In this document: piece by piece, positions 8,469 through 17,441 of the stretch | How positions within the stretch are numbered: the first letter of the stretch is position 1 | How the letters are laid out: every line of letters starts with the position of its first letter | Source: a virus | DNA: 21,801 bases | Virus record (IMG/VR): IMGVR_UViG_3300034105_001587 | Location: 1 to 21,801 of that record | Strand: one strand, 5' to 3' | The notes under the pieces: model-generated | Told to the model about the DNA's origin: nothing | The model's input: only the letters and a program-made list of their open reading frames with translations | Databases searched by the model: none | Program-made: the position numbers and the translations under genes

Positions 8469-9380
8469 ATGGAGATATTATATAATTTTTTTGAAATAAT
8501 TAAGGGTAATAACGGAACGTGGGCACAAGCAATTTTAAATGGTTTAGTTTTAAATATTAGAGTAGTATTTGGATTGGTTGTTTCTATTTATTTTTACAAA
8601 AAAATATACAATCTAAAATCATTTGAATCTTTATTATTAATGATATCTCTTATTATAATGATGACAGAGTGTCGTTTTTTTTATGAGAGAAGAATAATGG
8701 AGGTTTTACATAATCAAGTATCTTATTATGGTAAAGACACGGACAATTTAATAATTGTTGTTCAGGGAGCTAATAATCCATTTACCGATACTGTTGAATA
8801 TAATAAAACACAGGTTGATTTCACAAATTCACGAGATACCGATGGGTTGGGGTTAATTGAGAAAAGATTAACTAGTTTTAACACTAAAGTGTTAACATAT
8901 GTTGGTACTCACAGTTATACTTTTACTCCGGAAGATGTTTATGAAACAATATATTATTATAGGATGTATAAACCTAAAGGTAAAATAATATTAGTTGGTC
9001 ATAGCATTGGTGGTCACAATTTGACACAAGTATTAGATAAACTAAATGACAATAATGTGTCTGTTGATTTAGTTATGTTTTTAGATAATGCCGATAAATT
9101 ACATAACAATTTTGATTATAAAGTTAAATCAAATGTGAAGTGTGTTATTAATTTCACATCACCAAAATGGGCGGATAATTTTTATTTCTTCACTAATGCC
9201 GGTGGTATAGTTAGTAGAGACGATAAAAACAATTTCACAAATATTCTTAATTTAAAAATACCAAAAACAACTCACACCAGTATTGACAATAAAATACCTA
9301 AAGATATTTCGAATATTATTAACAATTATTTGAAAAATGACTCAAACCCTATTGATTTTACCAAAAAATATAAATTTTAA
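8469..9380 (+). CDS. Membrane-anchored alpha/beta hydrolase (lipase/esterase-like)
   Basis: This looks like a serine hydrolase of the alpha/beta fold. The nucleophile elbow GHSIGG (177-182, Ser179) follows a beta strand (GKIILV) as in lipases and esterases. A plausible acid is Asp206 (LDNAD), and His269 (TTHTSID) fits the catalytic His. An upstream strand, NLIIVVQG (93-100), would supply the oxyanion region. The N-terminus has two hydrophobic stretches, about 22-42 and 52-68, followed by basic residues, suggesting a hairpin membrane anchor with the hydrolase domain on one face. There is no convincing lipobox. It sits between gp6 and the largest structural gene, with 31- and 75-base spacers on either side, unlike the abutting neighbours, so it may be a later-acquired gene. 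The substrate is unknown. A role in lysis, membrane remodelling or host modification is inference. Confidence 0.8.
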   Translation: MEILYNFFEIIKGNNGTWAQAILNGLVLNIRVVFGLVVSIYFYKKIYNLKSFESLLLMISLIIMMTECRFFYERRIMEVLHNQVSYYGKDTDNLIIVVQGANNPFTDTVEYNKTQVDFTNSRDTDGLGLIEKRLTSFNTKVLTYVGTHSYTFTPEDVYETIYYYRMYKPKGKIILVGHSIGGHNLTQVLDKLNDNNVSVDLVMFLDNADKLHNNFDYKVKSNVKCVINFTSPKWADNFYFFTNAGGIVSRDDKNNFTNILNLKIPKTTHTSIDNKIPKDISNIINNYLKNDSNPIDFTKKYKF

Positions 9381-9408
9381 ACATAATTTATATTTAAAAA
9401 AAATTAAT

Positions 9409-9451
9409 TATCTTTTAAAAATAGTGCATAAACTATTTATTAAAAAAGATA
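9409..9451 (+). promoter_or_regulatory. Nested hairpin leader with TATTTATT before 1782-aa gene
   Basis: An inner 7-bp stem (AAATAGT 9419-9425, ACTATTT 9432-9438, six-base loop) is nested in an outer 8-bp stem (TATCTTTT 9409-9416, AAAAGATA 9444-9451). ATAGT (9421-9425) and TATTTATT (9434-9441) fall within it. The structure ends four bases before the ATG at 9456, so it could affect translation start. There is no terminal T-run, so termination is unlikely. The rest of the gap (9381-9408) is A/T-rich with nothing recognisable. Confidence 0.35.
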
Positions 9452-9455
9452 AAAA

Positions 9456-12400
9456 ATGTCAAAGTCATATAGAATAAGAACAAAAGTTGGTGTTGATACT
9501 TCTTTAAAAGTATTAATTGAACAAGAATTCGAACATTTAGAGATTCTATCCTTAAAAATATTACAAAGTGATATCTACACTAGACAATGCTCCGATTATG
9601 GTGTTATTGTGGGTCGTGTTAGTGTTAATAATGGATTCGGTATCCCAAATGCTAAAGTTTCTATCTTTATCCCTATTGATAGTGAAGACCAAGATAATCC
9701 AATAATCTCTGAATTATATCCATATAAATCATTACTTGATATAAGTGATGACGGTTATAGATATAACCTATTACCTTATGTTAAATCATATAGTGCTCAT
9801 GTTCCTACGGGAACATTCTTTACGAGAACAGATGTTTTAACTAATCCAACATTAATTGAGGTTTACGACAAATATTATAAATATAACGCAATTACTAATG
9901 ATAGTGGTGATTACATGATATTTGGGGTTCCTGTTGGGTCTCACACTCTTGTAATGGATGTTGATTTATCCGATATCGGGGAATTTTCATTATCCCCTCA
10001 AGATTTAATTAGAATGGGTATTGCGACAGAATCTCAAGTCGCTGGTACTAATTTTAAATCTTCAAATAATTTACGTGAATTACCCCAGATTATTAATCTT
10101 AGTAAATCTATAGAGGTGGAACCATTATGGGGACAACCTGAAATTTGTAATTTAGGGATTGTAAGAACAGATTTTGATTTAAGTAGTGATGCGAATATTG
10201 ATATTCGACCAACATCTATTTTTATGGGTTCAATAATTTCAGGACCAAACACTAGTGCTTTGACAGAAAATTGTCGACCACCAAATAAATCGGGACATTT
10301 ATGTAATTTAACTGTTGGTCCGGGTGACATATTGGCTATCAGACAGACAATTCAACAGGATTCAAGCGGTAGACCTATTTTAGAAAATTTTAGTTTAGAA
10401 AATGGGGGAAAAGTCATTGATGAAAACGGTACTTGGTTAATCGACGTTCCTATGAATTTAGATTACTACACAACTAATGAATTTGGGGAACAAGTGTTAT
10501 CTAATGACCCTGAAGTAGGTGTTCCAACTAAAGGTAAATATAGATTTAAGGTTAAATGGGCTCAATCACCATCTTTAGGGGAAACAATTAAACGAGCAAA
10601 TTTCTTAGTTCCAAATATTAAAGAATATAATAGCCCTAATACTGACGAATCATATTCGTTTAGTGTAGATTGGGGGGATTATGCTTATAGCGGGTTAACA
10701 CCTGGTGATGTTAATAATGTTTTATCAAAAAAAATAGTCCAAGAAGCTATTGATTGTGAAGATAGGTTTTATATGATGCAATATAATAAAGTTTACACTG
10801 TTTCACAATTTATTAATGCAAATAGAAGTGGGTCGGGAACTGAAAGATATATAGGTATTAAAAACATATTAGAAGAAACTTGTAATAGTGTTAATAATAG
10901 GTTTCCGACTAACGATGGTAATTTTAGATTTGATATTATATATATTATTTTTATGTTTTTTAGTATAGTATTAACACCTATATTTTTTGCTTTAATATTA
11001 TTATTACATATTTTATATTTTTTAATTGGTCTACTGATTGACTATCTTCTACCAATTATAATTGGTTGGTGTGCCTATCAAGCAACAAACTCTTTTATAC
11101 AAGGATGTGTTGCATACCCCGCAGTGGGGTTAATTGCGGGATTCTTCGCTTTAAGTGCGTTTTTTATTGTGTTAGGTGTTAAATTTGGTAAAGTACTAAA
11201 GAAATTAAAAGAAATAGATAGAAAGGGTGTTAAAGTACCTATTTTAACTTATCCTGAATGTGATTTATGTAGTTGTAAACCTGAATCGTCAACGAGTGAA
11301 GGTGAAAAGGATGACTCAATTACTGCTTCGGAGAATCAGGTAAAACCTTGTAATGGTATCGTTTCAAATACGGATTTAACATCGATAACCCTTTCTGATG
11401 GGATTTTACCGTTATTTAATGGTGGTTCTTTTAAGTTACCAGTTAACGGTCCAAATGTTTCTGGTGGTTTTACTTCTGAATTTGCGGCTGGGTACACGCA
11501 AGAATTAACAGGATTAGTATATGATGGTCAGTATGCGTCGGTTAACATTGGTGCGCCATTCATGTTTCAGGTTATTTTCGGAGATGGTACATCAACCGAG
11601 AGAAGGGTTCTTTATACAACTAGTTTACCAATGGCGGATAGAGTTAACTTATTTAATGTTAAAGCAAAATATTTTGACGAGACACCAATAAATCCTGGGG
11701 GGGGTGTAAATAGAATTACCGTTAATTTTCAACCAACACAAACAAATAACAAACATTATGACAATACACTTGTTATTCTTTGTAGTAAGTCAACACTACA
11801 AAGTCTCTCTCCTGGACAATTAATCTCATTTCAAAATCCGACAATGAGTAAAGATATTAACGTAACAGGTGGTATTGTTAATATTTATGGTAATAACGCT
11901 ATAACCGGAGTAACATCAACTGGTTTAACTTCCATAAATGTGTCATACGCAAATTATAACGGAAATGGGAGTACTACAGTACCATATTCTGTTAACATTA
12001 CGGCGGACACTACAAATAATGTACATAAATTCCCAACAGACATAGAATATTTTCAAGTTATTACGGGAATGACATATAGTGACTTTAGTAGTCAATGTAG
12101 CACTCAAATTAATTATAATTCATTAAATAATCGTTATTTAAACAATACAACTTTCATCGCTCAAGAATATTTTCAAGCGAACATTCGACTAACATCTATC
12201 GTACGAGTGAATAGATACGTTGCGGATAATGTTACGTTAAGACCGATGATATATATACCTGACTATCAACAAATTTGTGTTTTAATTTTAAATCGAGGTG
12301 TTGACCCTTACACACCTAAAGTACCAATATCTTATGGTTTAGGTAGGATATTTGGGGATAGTTCGGAAAGTTATAAAACAGTTACGGGTCTTTACCATAT

Positions 12401-14804
12401 GAATATACCAATTCAGGGTGGTTATAAAAATATTAGTCATTTAAATTCTGACTATATAAATGGAAGTAATTTAAATCCTGATTCGTATTCACAATCAAAT
12501 CAAAAATTATATTTTAATTCATTTTCGTATAAACCACAGATTCAAACAATCATAGACCCTGCCTTAACTGGTTATACGTTAGGTGTTAAAGTTGTTTATT
12601 CAGGGGTTACAAATTCAGGGTATTCCGGATTTTCGTCAAATCTTATTAGTTATTATTCTAGTGTTGATAATCGTGCTTTGGGGTTTATAGCTTCGTGTGG
12701 TGGAAATATCACCGGTCCAAAGGCGATTGATAATAGTGTTGCAGTAAGCAGTGGTTTGGGGTTATATATTTCACCACAAAATAGGTTTTCTCAAGAGATA
12801 TATACAAAACGGTTGTTTTCTGCCACAACATACTCATCATATTATATAAATTACATTGATTTGACGCGTCCATATAAACCAGGGACACCTGTAAATCAAG
12901 GGTATTTTCCTAAAGAAATTATCGAAGGTGGTCCGTTAATGTATTGTGATATAAACTTATTCAATGATTATAAGTTAAAATTTTCTGATGATGACGAAAC
13001 AAATGACAGACCGGCAAGATTTTACAATACGGCTGATAAAGCTGGTAATTACACATTAACGTCAAATTATTATTCACCAATATATAATACAACAGGTAAT
13101 ACTTTAAATTTCTCATTAGGCTCAAGTGGGAACCAAATTGTAATGAGAGGTGATAGATTGCCAACATCTACAAATGTTGAGGAATATTGTTGTAATGGAA
13201 TGGTGTTGCAGAAAAATAATAATTTTCAAATATATTTAGTTCCTGAAGAGGGTGTATTAAATATTAATAGTTCTCAAGGTTCAACAGGTTCTGCGGGGGC
13301 TGGAGATTTTAATGGTGTTGTTGATGATTTAGCTGAATCGACTGGAATAACTAAAGTTTTTGAATCGTTTAATTGTGCTGACTCTGTTAATTTGGATTGT
13401 TATGATTGTGAAAGTACTAATGGTACTAATGGTGGTCCAAATAGTACTATAAAGGTAAATTATGATGGTTGTAGAGAATTTAAAGGTAAAATAATATTTC
13501 AATATGGGTGTTATAAATTTATCACAACAATATGGTTATCACTATTTAAAGATTGGGAGTTAATGTTTGAGTGGATTGCTCGAAATATGGTATTATTAGG
13601 TGCTTGTAGAAATGTCTTTTCACATAGATTTGTTAATAATTGGGTTAATGGTGTGTTATATGCGTTTCCGTTTAAAAATCAAATTAAAGGTTATACGGCA
13701 CCAACATTTGTACCACCTAATCAACCTATAATGTCTTATTGTTCCGATACTATTAGATATCATTATCAAACAAAAAATTTCTATTATAGGGCGACGATTT
13801 ATAATACGGTAACAAATCAGTTTGTTACAAATACGTCGGGTAATATTGGATTTCCAACAACAATTATTGATTTAGGTCCGAGGTCTGATTATATGCAAGA
13901 ATTGGTTATGTCTGACGAGTATGATGGGTATGTTGCGAATAAATTGGATTCATCATCTTATGGTGTTGTTGACGACATTCTTAATTTATTTATAGTTAGT
14001 CGATTTATTAATAAAACGTTTTTGAAAACACTACTTGGGGCTTTTAATATACTTGCTTATTTTAAAAATGAACGTGGTAAGGTGGGTAATGGTGGTACTA
14101 AATATATGATAGATGCTGATTATTCACAATTAATTTCTATTAATTCAGAATTAGGTGTTGCACCGTTTACACCCGCAAATTACCCTGATAATCCTGACAA
14201 AACAAAACAAAACCCAATTTTCTTTAACTGTGATAATGTTTTCGGTATTTTCTTTACGGCGGATACTCAGATAAGAGATTATATCACACCAAAAAGAACT
14301 ATTATAAATCCATCAGGTACTACAACTAGTAATTGTACTTTTAATAATTTTCCGGTGTACTCCCAAAGAGTTCCATTATCTCAATGGTCAATACAACCAA
14401 ACAAAGATAATAGGAACCTTAGTTATATTTTTGGTACACAAGAGAATAATTGGGATTTTTCTGTGAGCGGAGGTGGTGGAAGTAATCAAACAATATTTTC
14501 TCAAAAATATCAGTCATTAGATAGATTAAATCCGAGCTCAAGGTATTTTAGAAGTACAGGTAGTAATCAAGCACAATATCAAAAAGGATATATATACGCT
14601 GTTGAAACTTATATTGACCCAATAACAAATAATCCCACAATTGATTTGACGGCAGATGTTTTCTATTGGGACAAAAATCCAAAGGATGAACAATCGGTGA
14701 CGGTGGGAGCACCATTTCATTTTTACTTTGGTTTAAGACGAGGTGCGTCATCGTATGATAGATTTAGAACTAAATGGGTAAACACAAGTAATATAGTAAA
14801 TTAA
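9456..14804 (+). CDS. Giant 1782-aa virion/baseplate-region protein with internal membrane-like block
   Basis: This is the largest gene in the window. Residues about 48-172 form a carboxypeptidase-regulatory-like (Ig-type) beta domain: GVIVGRVSV...GIPNAKVSIFIP, an insertion, then AITNDSGDYMIFGVPVGSHTLVMDVD. A second beta-rich segment follows (about 250-370). Residues 494-575 are strikingly hydrophobic, enough for three or four membrane passes, followed by a basic stretch (KFGKVLKKLKEIDRKGVK) and a Cys cluster (Cys602, Cys605, Cys607). The centre to about 1290 is Thr/Ser/Asn/Tyr-rich beta sequence. A second Cys cluster (Cys1307, 1315, 1318) precedes an aromatic, partly hydrophobic region (about 1354-1400). 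An 8-G run lies at 11697-11704. Its place after gp6 matches T4 gene 7, but I see no gp7 sequence signature. A baseplate or host-contact role is inferred from context. Confidence 0.85.
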   Translation: MSKSYRIRTKVGVDTSLKVLIEQEFEHLEILSLKILQSDIYTRQCSDYGVIVGRVSVNNGFGIPNAKVSIFIPIDSEDQDNPIISELYPYKSLLDISDDGYRYNLLPYVKSYSAHVPTGTFFTRTDVLTNPTLIEVYDKYYKYNAITNDSGDYMIFGVPVGSHTLVMDVDLSDIGEFSLSPQDLIRMGIATESQVAGTNFKSSNNLRELPQIINLSKSIEVEPLWGQPEICNLGIVRTDFDLSSDANIDIRPTSIFMGSIISGPNTSALTENCRPPNKSGHLCNLTVGPGDILAIRQTIQQDSSGRPILENFSLENGGKVIDENGTWLIDVPMNLDYYTTNEFGEQVLSNDPEVGVPTKGKYRFKVKWAQSPSLGETIKRANFLVPNIKEYNSPNTDESYSFSVDWGDYAYSGLTPGDVNNVLSKKIVQEAIDCEDRFYMMQYNKVYTVSQFINANRSGSGTERYIGIKNILEETCNSVNNRFPTNDGNFRFDIIYIIFMFFSIVLTPIFFALILLLHILYFLIGLLIDYLLPIIIGWCAYQATNSFIQGCVAYPAVGLIAGFFALSAFFIVLGVKFGKVLKKLKEIDRKGVKVPILTYPECDLCSCKPESSTSEGEKDDSITASENQVKPCNGIVSNTDLTSITLSDGILPLFNGGSFKLPVNGPNVSGGFTSEFAAGYTQELTGLVYDGQYASVNIGAPFMFQVIFGDGTSTERRVLYTTSLPMADRVNLFNVKAKYFDETPINPGGGVNRITVNFQPTQTNNKHYDNTLVILCSKSTLQSLSPGQLISFQNPTMSKDINVTGGIVNIYGNNAITGVTSTGLTSINVSYANYNGNGSTTVPYSVNITADTTNNVHKFPTDIEYFQVITGMTYSDFSSQCSTQINYNSLNNRYLNNTTFIAQEYFQANIRLTSIVRVNRYVADNVTLRPMIYIPDYQQICVLILNRGVDPYTPKVPISYGLGRIFGDSSESYKTVTGLYHMNIPIQGGYKNISHLNSDYINGSNLNPDSYSQSNQKLYFNSFSYKPQIQTIIDPALTGYTLGVKVVYSGVTNSGYSGFSSNLISYYSSVDNRALGFIASCGGNITGPKAIDNSVAVSSGLGLYISPQNRFSQEIYTKRLFSATTYSSYYINYIDLTRPYKPGTPVNQGYFPKEIIEGGPLMYCDINLFNDYKLKFSDDDETNDRPARFYNTADKAGNYTLTSNYYSPIYNTTGNTLNFSLGSSGNQIVMRGDRLPTSTNVEEYCCNGMVLQKNNNFQIYLVPEEGVLNINSSQGSTGSAGAGDFNGVVDDLAESTGITKVFESFNCADSVNLDCYDCESTNGTNGGPNSTIKVNYDGCREFKGKIIFQYGCYKFITTIWLSLFKDWELMFEWIARNMVLLGACRNVFSHRFVNNWVNGVLYAFPFKNQIKGYTAPTFVPPNQPIMSYCSDTIRYHYQTKNFYYRATIYNTVTNQFVTNTSGNIGFPTTIIDLGPRSDYMQELVMSDEYDGYVANKLDSSSYGVVDDILNLFIVSRFINKTFLKTLLGAFNILAYFKNERGKVGNGGTKYMIDADYSQLISINSELGVAPFTPANYPDNPDKTKQNPIFFNCDNVFGIFFTADTQIRDYITPKRTIINPSGTTTSNCTFNNFPVYSQRVPLSQWSIQPNKDNRNLSYIFGTQENNWDFSVSGGGGSNQTIFSQKYQSLDRLNPSSRYFRSTGSNQAQYQKGYIYAVETYIDPITNNPTIDLTADVFYWDKNPKDEQSVTVGAPFHFYFGLRRGASSYDRFRTKWVNTSNIVN

Positions 14805-14805
14805 T

Positions 14806-16623
14806 ATGGATGACATTAGAATTGTTTTAGGTTCGTTACGATATAAAACGGCAACTAACACTGATTTATCAATACCGACACCGTTAGTTCAAAACACGAA
14901 AATTTTACAGGAATTTGACAGAAGTATAGATGTTAATCTTCCTCAATTATTTGATGATGAAAGACAAAAATCAACAACATTTAGACCTGTGTGTAAATTT
15001 CAGTTATTATATAGTAATTCGTACACAGGGTCAACAAATTATACGCCATTAGAAAATAATCTATATTATATTAATGAAACTAATTTAGCTATAAAACAAT
15101 GTAATCTTAATCCTGATGCGGTTTCTTGGGAGGGATTTCCCCAATATTACGAGTTTGATTTTGTTCGTAGTGATTATAATATTAGTGGTTACACTCAACC
15201 ACCAAACAATCATATAAATTTTATATCAAAGAGTGCTTCAACATACAATTGGAATTTTTTCATGAGTTATCCTTATAGAAATTCGTACAGTAAAGTGTTA
15301 CAATATTATTCAGGTTCAACATTAATTCCATGGGTTGTTTCAGATGGTATACCGTTTATCATTAAATCAACCAATACGTTTATTAATGGAAGTCGTGTGG
15401 TTCAATTTGTGTGTCCGGTTAAACATGGGTTATCTGTTAGTGAATTTGCTAAAATAAAAATAGTGGTTAATAACACAATAAAAACAGAAGGGACATTTCA
15501 GATATTTGAACTGGGTGATAGTATGCCAGGAACAGAAGAATATATATTCAATATTTATGATATTGGTTATTCAGCAACAACATTTGTTGTTGGGTATCAT
15601 GGTACTTTTAAAAGAATTATTAATTATGAAAATCCAACAGACACAACTTCAAAATACTATGTATTACAACATAAGTTATTAACAAATGTTAATGATTATG
15701 TATTAGTAAATGCTGGGTTTGAACAAAATATATTTGGAGCTAAAAAGAAATTTGAAAGTGCGTTTTACACCCCTAACCAAACTACAAGGGTTTCAATTAA
15801 AGAAGGTGCTCAATCATATAGTTTATCTTTTAATAAAGACATTGATATTAATAAATTAAGGGATAATCAAAAAAGACCAGTAACTGATTTATATGTTACA
15901 ACAATATGGAAAGGTTATTTTGGTTTAACACTCGGGTCTAAAAATGGTCAAGGACAATATGTTGGGTTAAAACAAGGGTATGAATTTAACATACCTTTAT
16001 CGTCAATTGGATTTCCAAGTAGTTGGTGGGAATCGACAAATACATTATCTAATTTTGTTGATGGAAATAATTTACCATATCCTTTGGGTACTTTAATTCC
16101 TGCTACCACTACTTCATATGTTTTTAATTATATGCAATCTCTAAAAGAAGGGGATATTGTTGATGGTGGGATTTATGAATGGAATGATTACGAGCAAAAA
16201 GAAAGAATGATTAGCGACATTTCACATAAATTTACGTTTAATAGTAATGTTTTTGATATTAGTTCAACAGATAATAACAATAATCAAAAGGGTTATTATT
16301 ATCAGCCACATAATAAAATGAAAATTAGAGATTTCTCTGATTATATTGAAACAGGGAGTATTAAGGATATGGCGGGTGTTCCGGATTATTCATATTTCTC
16401 AACAACATATAATTCATTTATTTGGAGAGATTTATATCCTTATGGTTTTAAGGATAATAAACAAAATGGTGTTGATTATCCGTTTTTAAATGGAAAACAT
16501 TATCCATATGAGAATTTTATTTTTAGAATAATACCGGAAGGAACTAATTATATACAAAGTAGTTTAAATAATTATGCAACTCTTTACGGAGCTGCTCAAC
16601 CAAAAACAGACGATTGTGAATAA
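14806..16623 (+). CDS. Uncharacterised 605-aa virion protein
   Basis: I do not recognise this family. The ATG at 14806 is one base after the preceding stop (TAATATG). The product is Tyr/Asn/Ser-rich with alternating hydrophobic residues throughout, suggesting an all-beta virion protein. It has no signal peptide, membrane segment or coiled coil. The N-terminus (MDDIRIVLGSLRYKTATNTDLSIPTPLVQNTKILQEFDRS) looks like a conserved start module, and the C-terminus ends in an acidic, Cys-containing tail (PKTDDCE). Its reading frame closes with three consecutive in-frame stops, TAATAATAG (16621-16629), of which only the first counts. Its position within the baseplate cluster supports a structural role, such as a wedge periphery or fibre-attachment protein, by inference only. 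Confidence 0.82.
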   Translation: MDDIRIVLGSLRYKTATNTDLSIPTPLVQNTKILQEFDRSIDVNLPQLFDDERQKSTTFRPVCKFQLLYSNSYTGSTNYTPLENNLYYINETNLAIKQCNLNPDAVSWEGFPQYYEFDFVRSDYNISGYTQPPNNHINFISKSASTYNWNFFMSYPYRNSYSKVLQYYSGSTLIPWVVSDGIPFIIKSTNTFINGSRVVQFVCPVKHGLSVSEFAKIKIVVNNTIKTEGTFQIFELGDSMPGTEEYIFNIYDIGYSATTFVVGYHGTFKRIINYENPTDTTSKYYVLQHKLLTNVNDYVLVNAGFEQNIFGAKKKFESAFYTPNQTTRVSIKEGAQSYSLSFNKDIDINKLRDNQKRPVTDLYVTTIWKGYFGLTLGSKNGQGQYVGLKQGYEFNIPLSSIGFPSSWWESTNTLSNFVDGNNLPYPLGTLIPATTTSYVFNYMQSLKEGDIVDGGIYEWNDYEQKERMISDISHKFTFNSNVFDISSTDNNNNQKGYYYQPHNKMKIRDFSDYIETGSIKDMAGVPDYSYFSTTYNSFIWRDLYPYGFKDNKQNGVDYPFLNGKHYPYENFIFRIIPEGTNYIQSSLNNYATLYGAAQPKTDDCE

Positions 16624-17440
16624 TAATAGTTATAAATTTACCTTACCAAAAGGTGATGACAAATATATCAATATACCAATTGAAATTAAATGGGATTTTC
16701 TTGGGCAGGATGATGCTATAGATGAGTATCAAGACAATGTTGTTGAAGAGATTGTGGGGTTTCCCGGTGATTTTGAGGTGACAAGATTTGCGCACGCATC
16801 TTATAGTGGAGATACCAAAACAGACATTAAATATGATTTTCATTTTTTTAGTGTTAATGGAGGTGTCCCAACTAATCCTTCGACTCAAGTTTTAACGTCA
16901 TCACCTAGTAATTGGATTACAAGTTATATACCTGAAGGATTTACAACAATTGAAATATATTATTATGTAAAGCCATTCACTAAATCTTTTTTTAAGTTGG
17001 ATTTTTACGATAGTAAAGATGCGATAACTCAAACCAATTATTTTACAGTGATACTTCCGGTTCAACAAGGGTTTACTGTGACAGGATTGACAAGTGCTTA
17101 CAAAACTCCGGTTAATATTAAAACACCGTCATTTCAATTAGATTATGTTGGTGATAAAGAAGGGTTCTTTTTATATTGGTTAAGAAATACGAAATTTTTA
17201 AATATTAGTAAATTTTATATGACGGCAAAATTTTTTGATGCTAGATTGGGTTTTTTTATTAAAATGACTAATACACCTCAAAGTAATATTGTTTCAAAAT
17301 TTAAATTTAATCCTGAAAATTATTTTTACTATGAAGTTAGGTTAAATTATAATGAAAAAACGTATCAGGTTTTTGATAACTCAAATACCCGTGTTGGAAC
17401 AACAAGTTCCATAAAATGGTATGAATATATAAATCCGTAA
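16616..17440 (+). CDS. Uncharacterised ~274-aa virion protein (probable GTG start)
   Basis: I do not recognise this family. The frame is open back to an ATG at 16574, but the codons between 16574 and 16612 (CTC, CTG, CTC, CAG) are of a kind rarely used by neighbouring genes, while the overlapping frame there has the usual codons. I therefore prefer the GTG at 16616, which overlaps the previous stop by eight bases. The ATG start (288 aa, 50-base overlap) remains possible, as its A/T-rich leader resembles other starts here. The protein opens with YKFTLPKGDDKYINIPIEIKWDF and is beta-rich with many aromatic residues. No membrane segment or enzyme motif is seen. It is followed one base later by the next gene (TAATATG). 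A structural role is inferred from its neighbours. Confidence 0.8.
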   Translation: MNNNSYKFTLPKGDDKYINIPIEIKWDFLGQDDAIDEYQDNVVEEIVGFPGDFEVTRFAHASYSGDTKTDIKYDFHFFSVNGGVPTNPSTQVLTSSPSNWITSYIPEGFTTIEIYYYVKPFTKSFFKLDFYDSKDAITQTNYFTVILPVQQGFTVTGLTSAYKTPVNIKTPSFQLDYVGDKEGFFLYWLRNTKFLNISKFYMTAKFFDARLGFFIKMTNTPQSNIVSKFKFNPENYFYYEVRLNYNEKTYQVFDNSNTRVGTTSSIKWYEYINP

Positions 17441-17441
17441 T

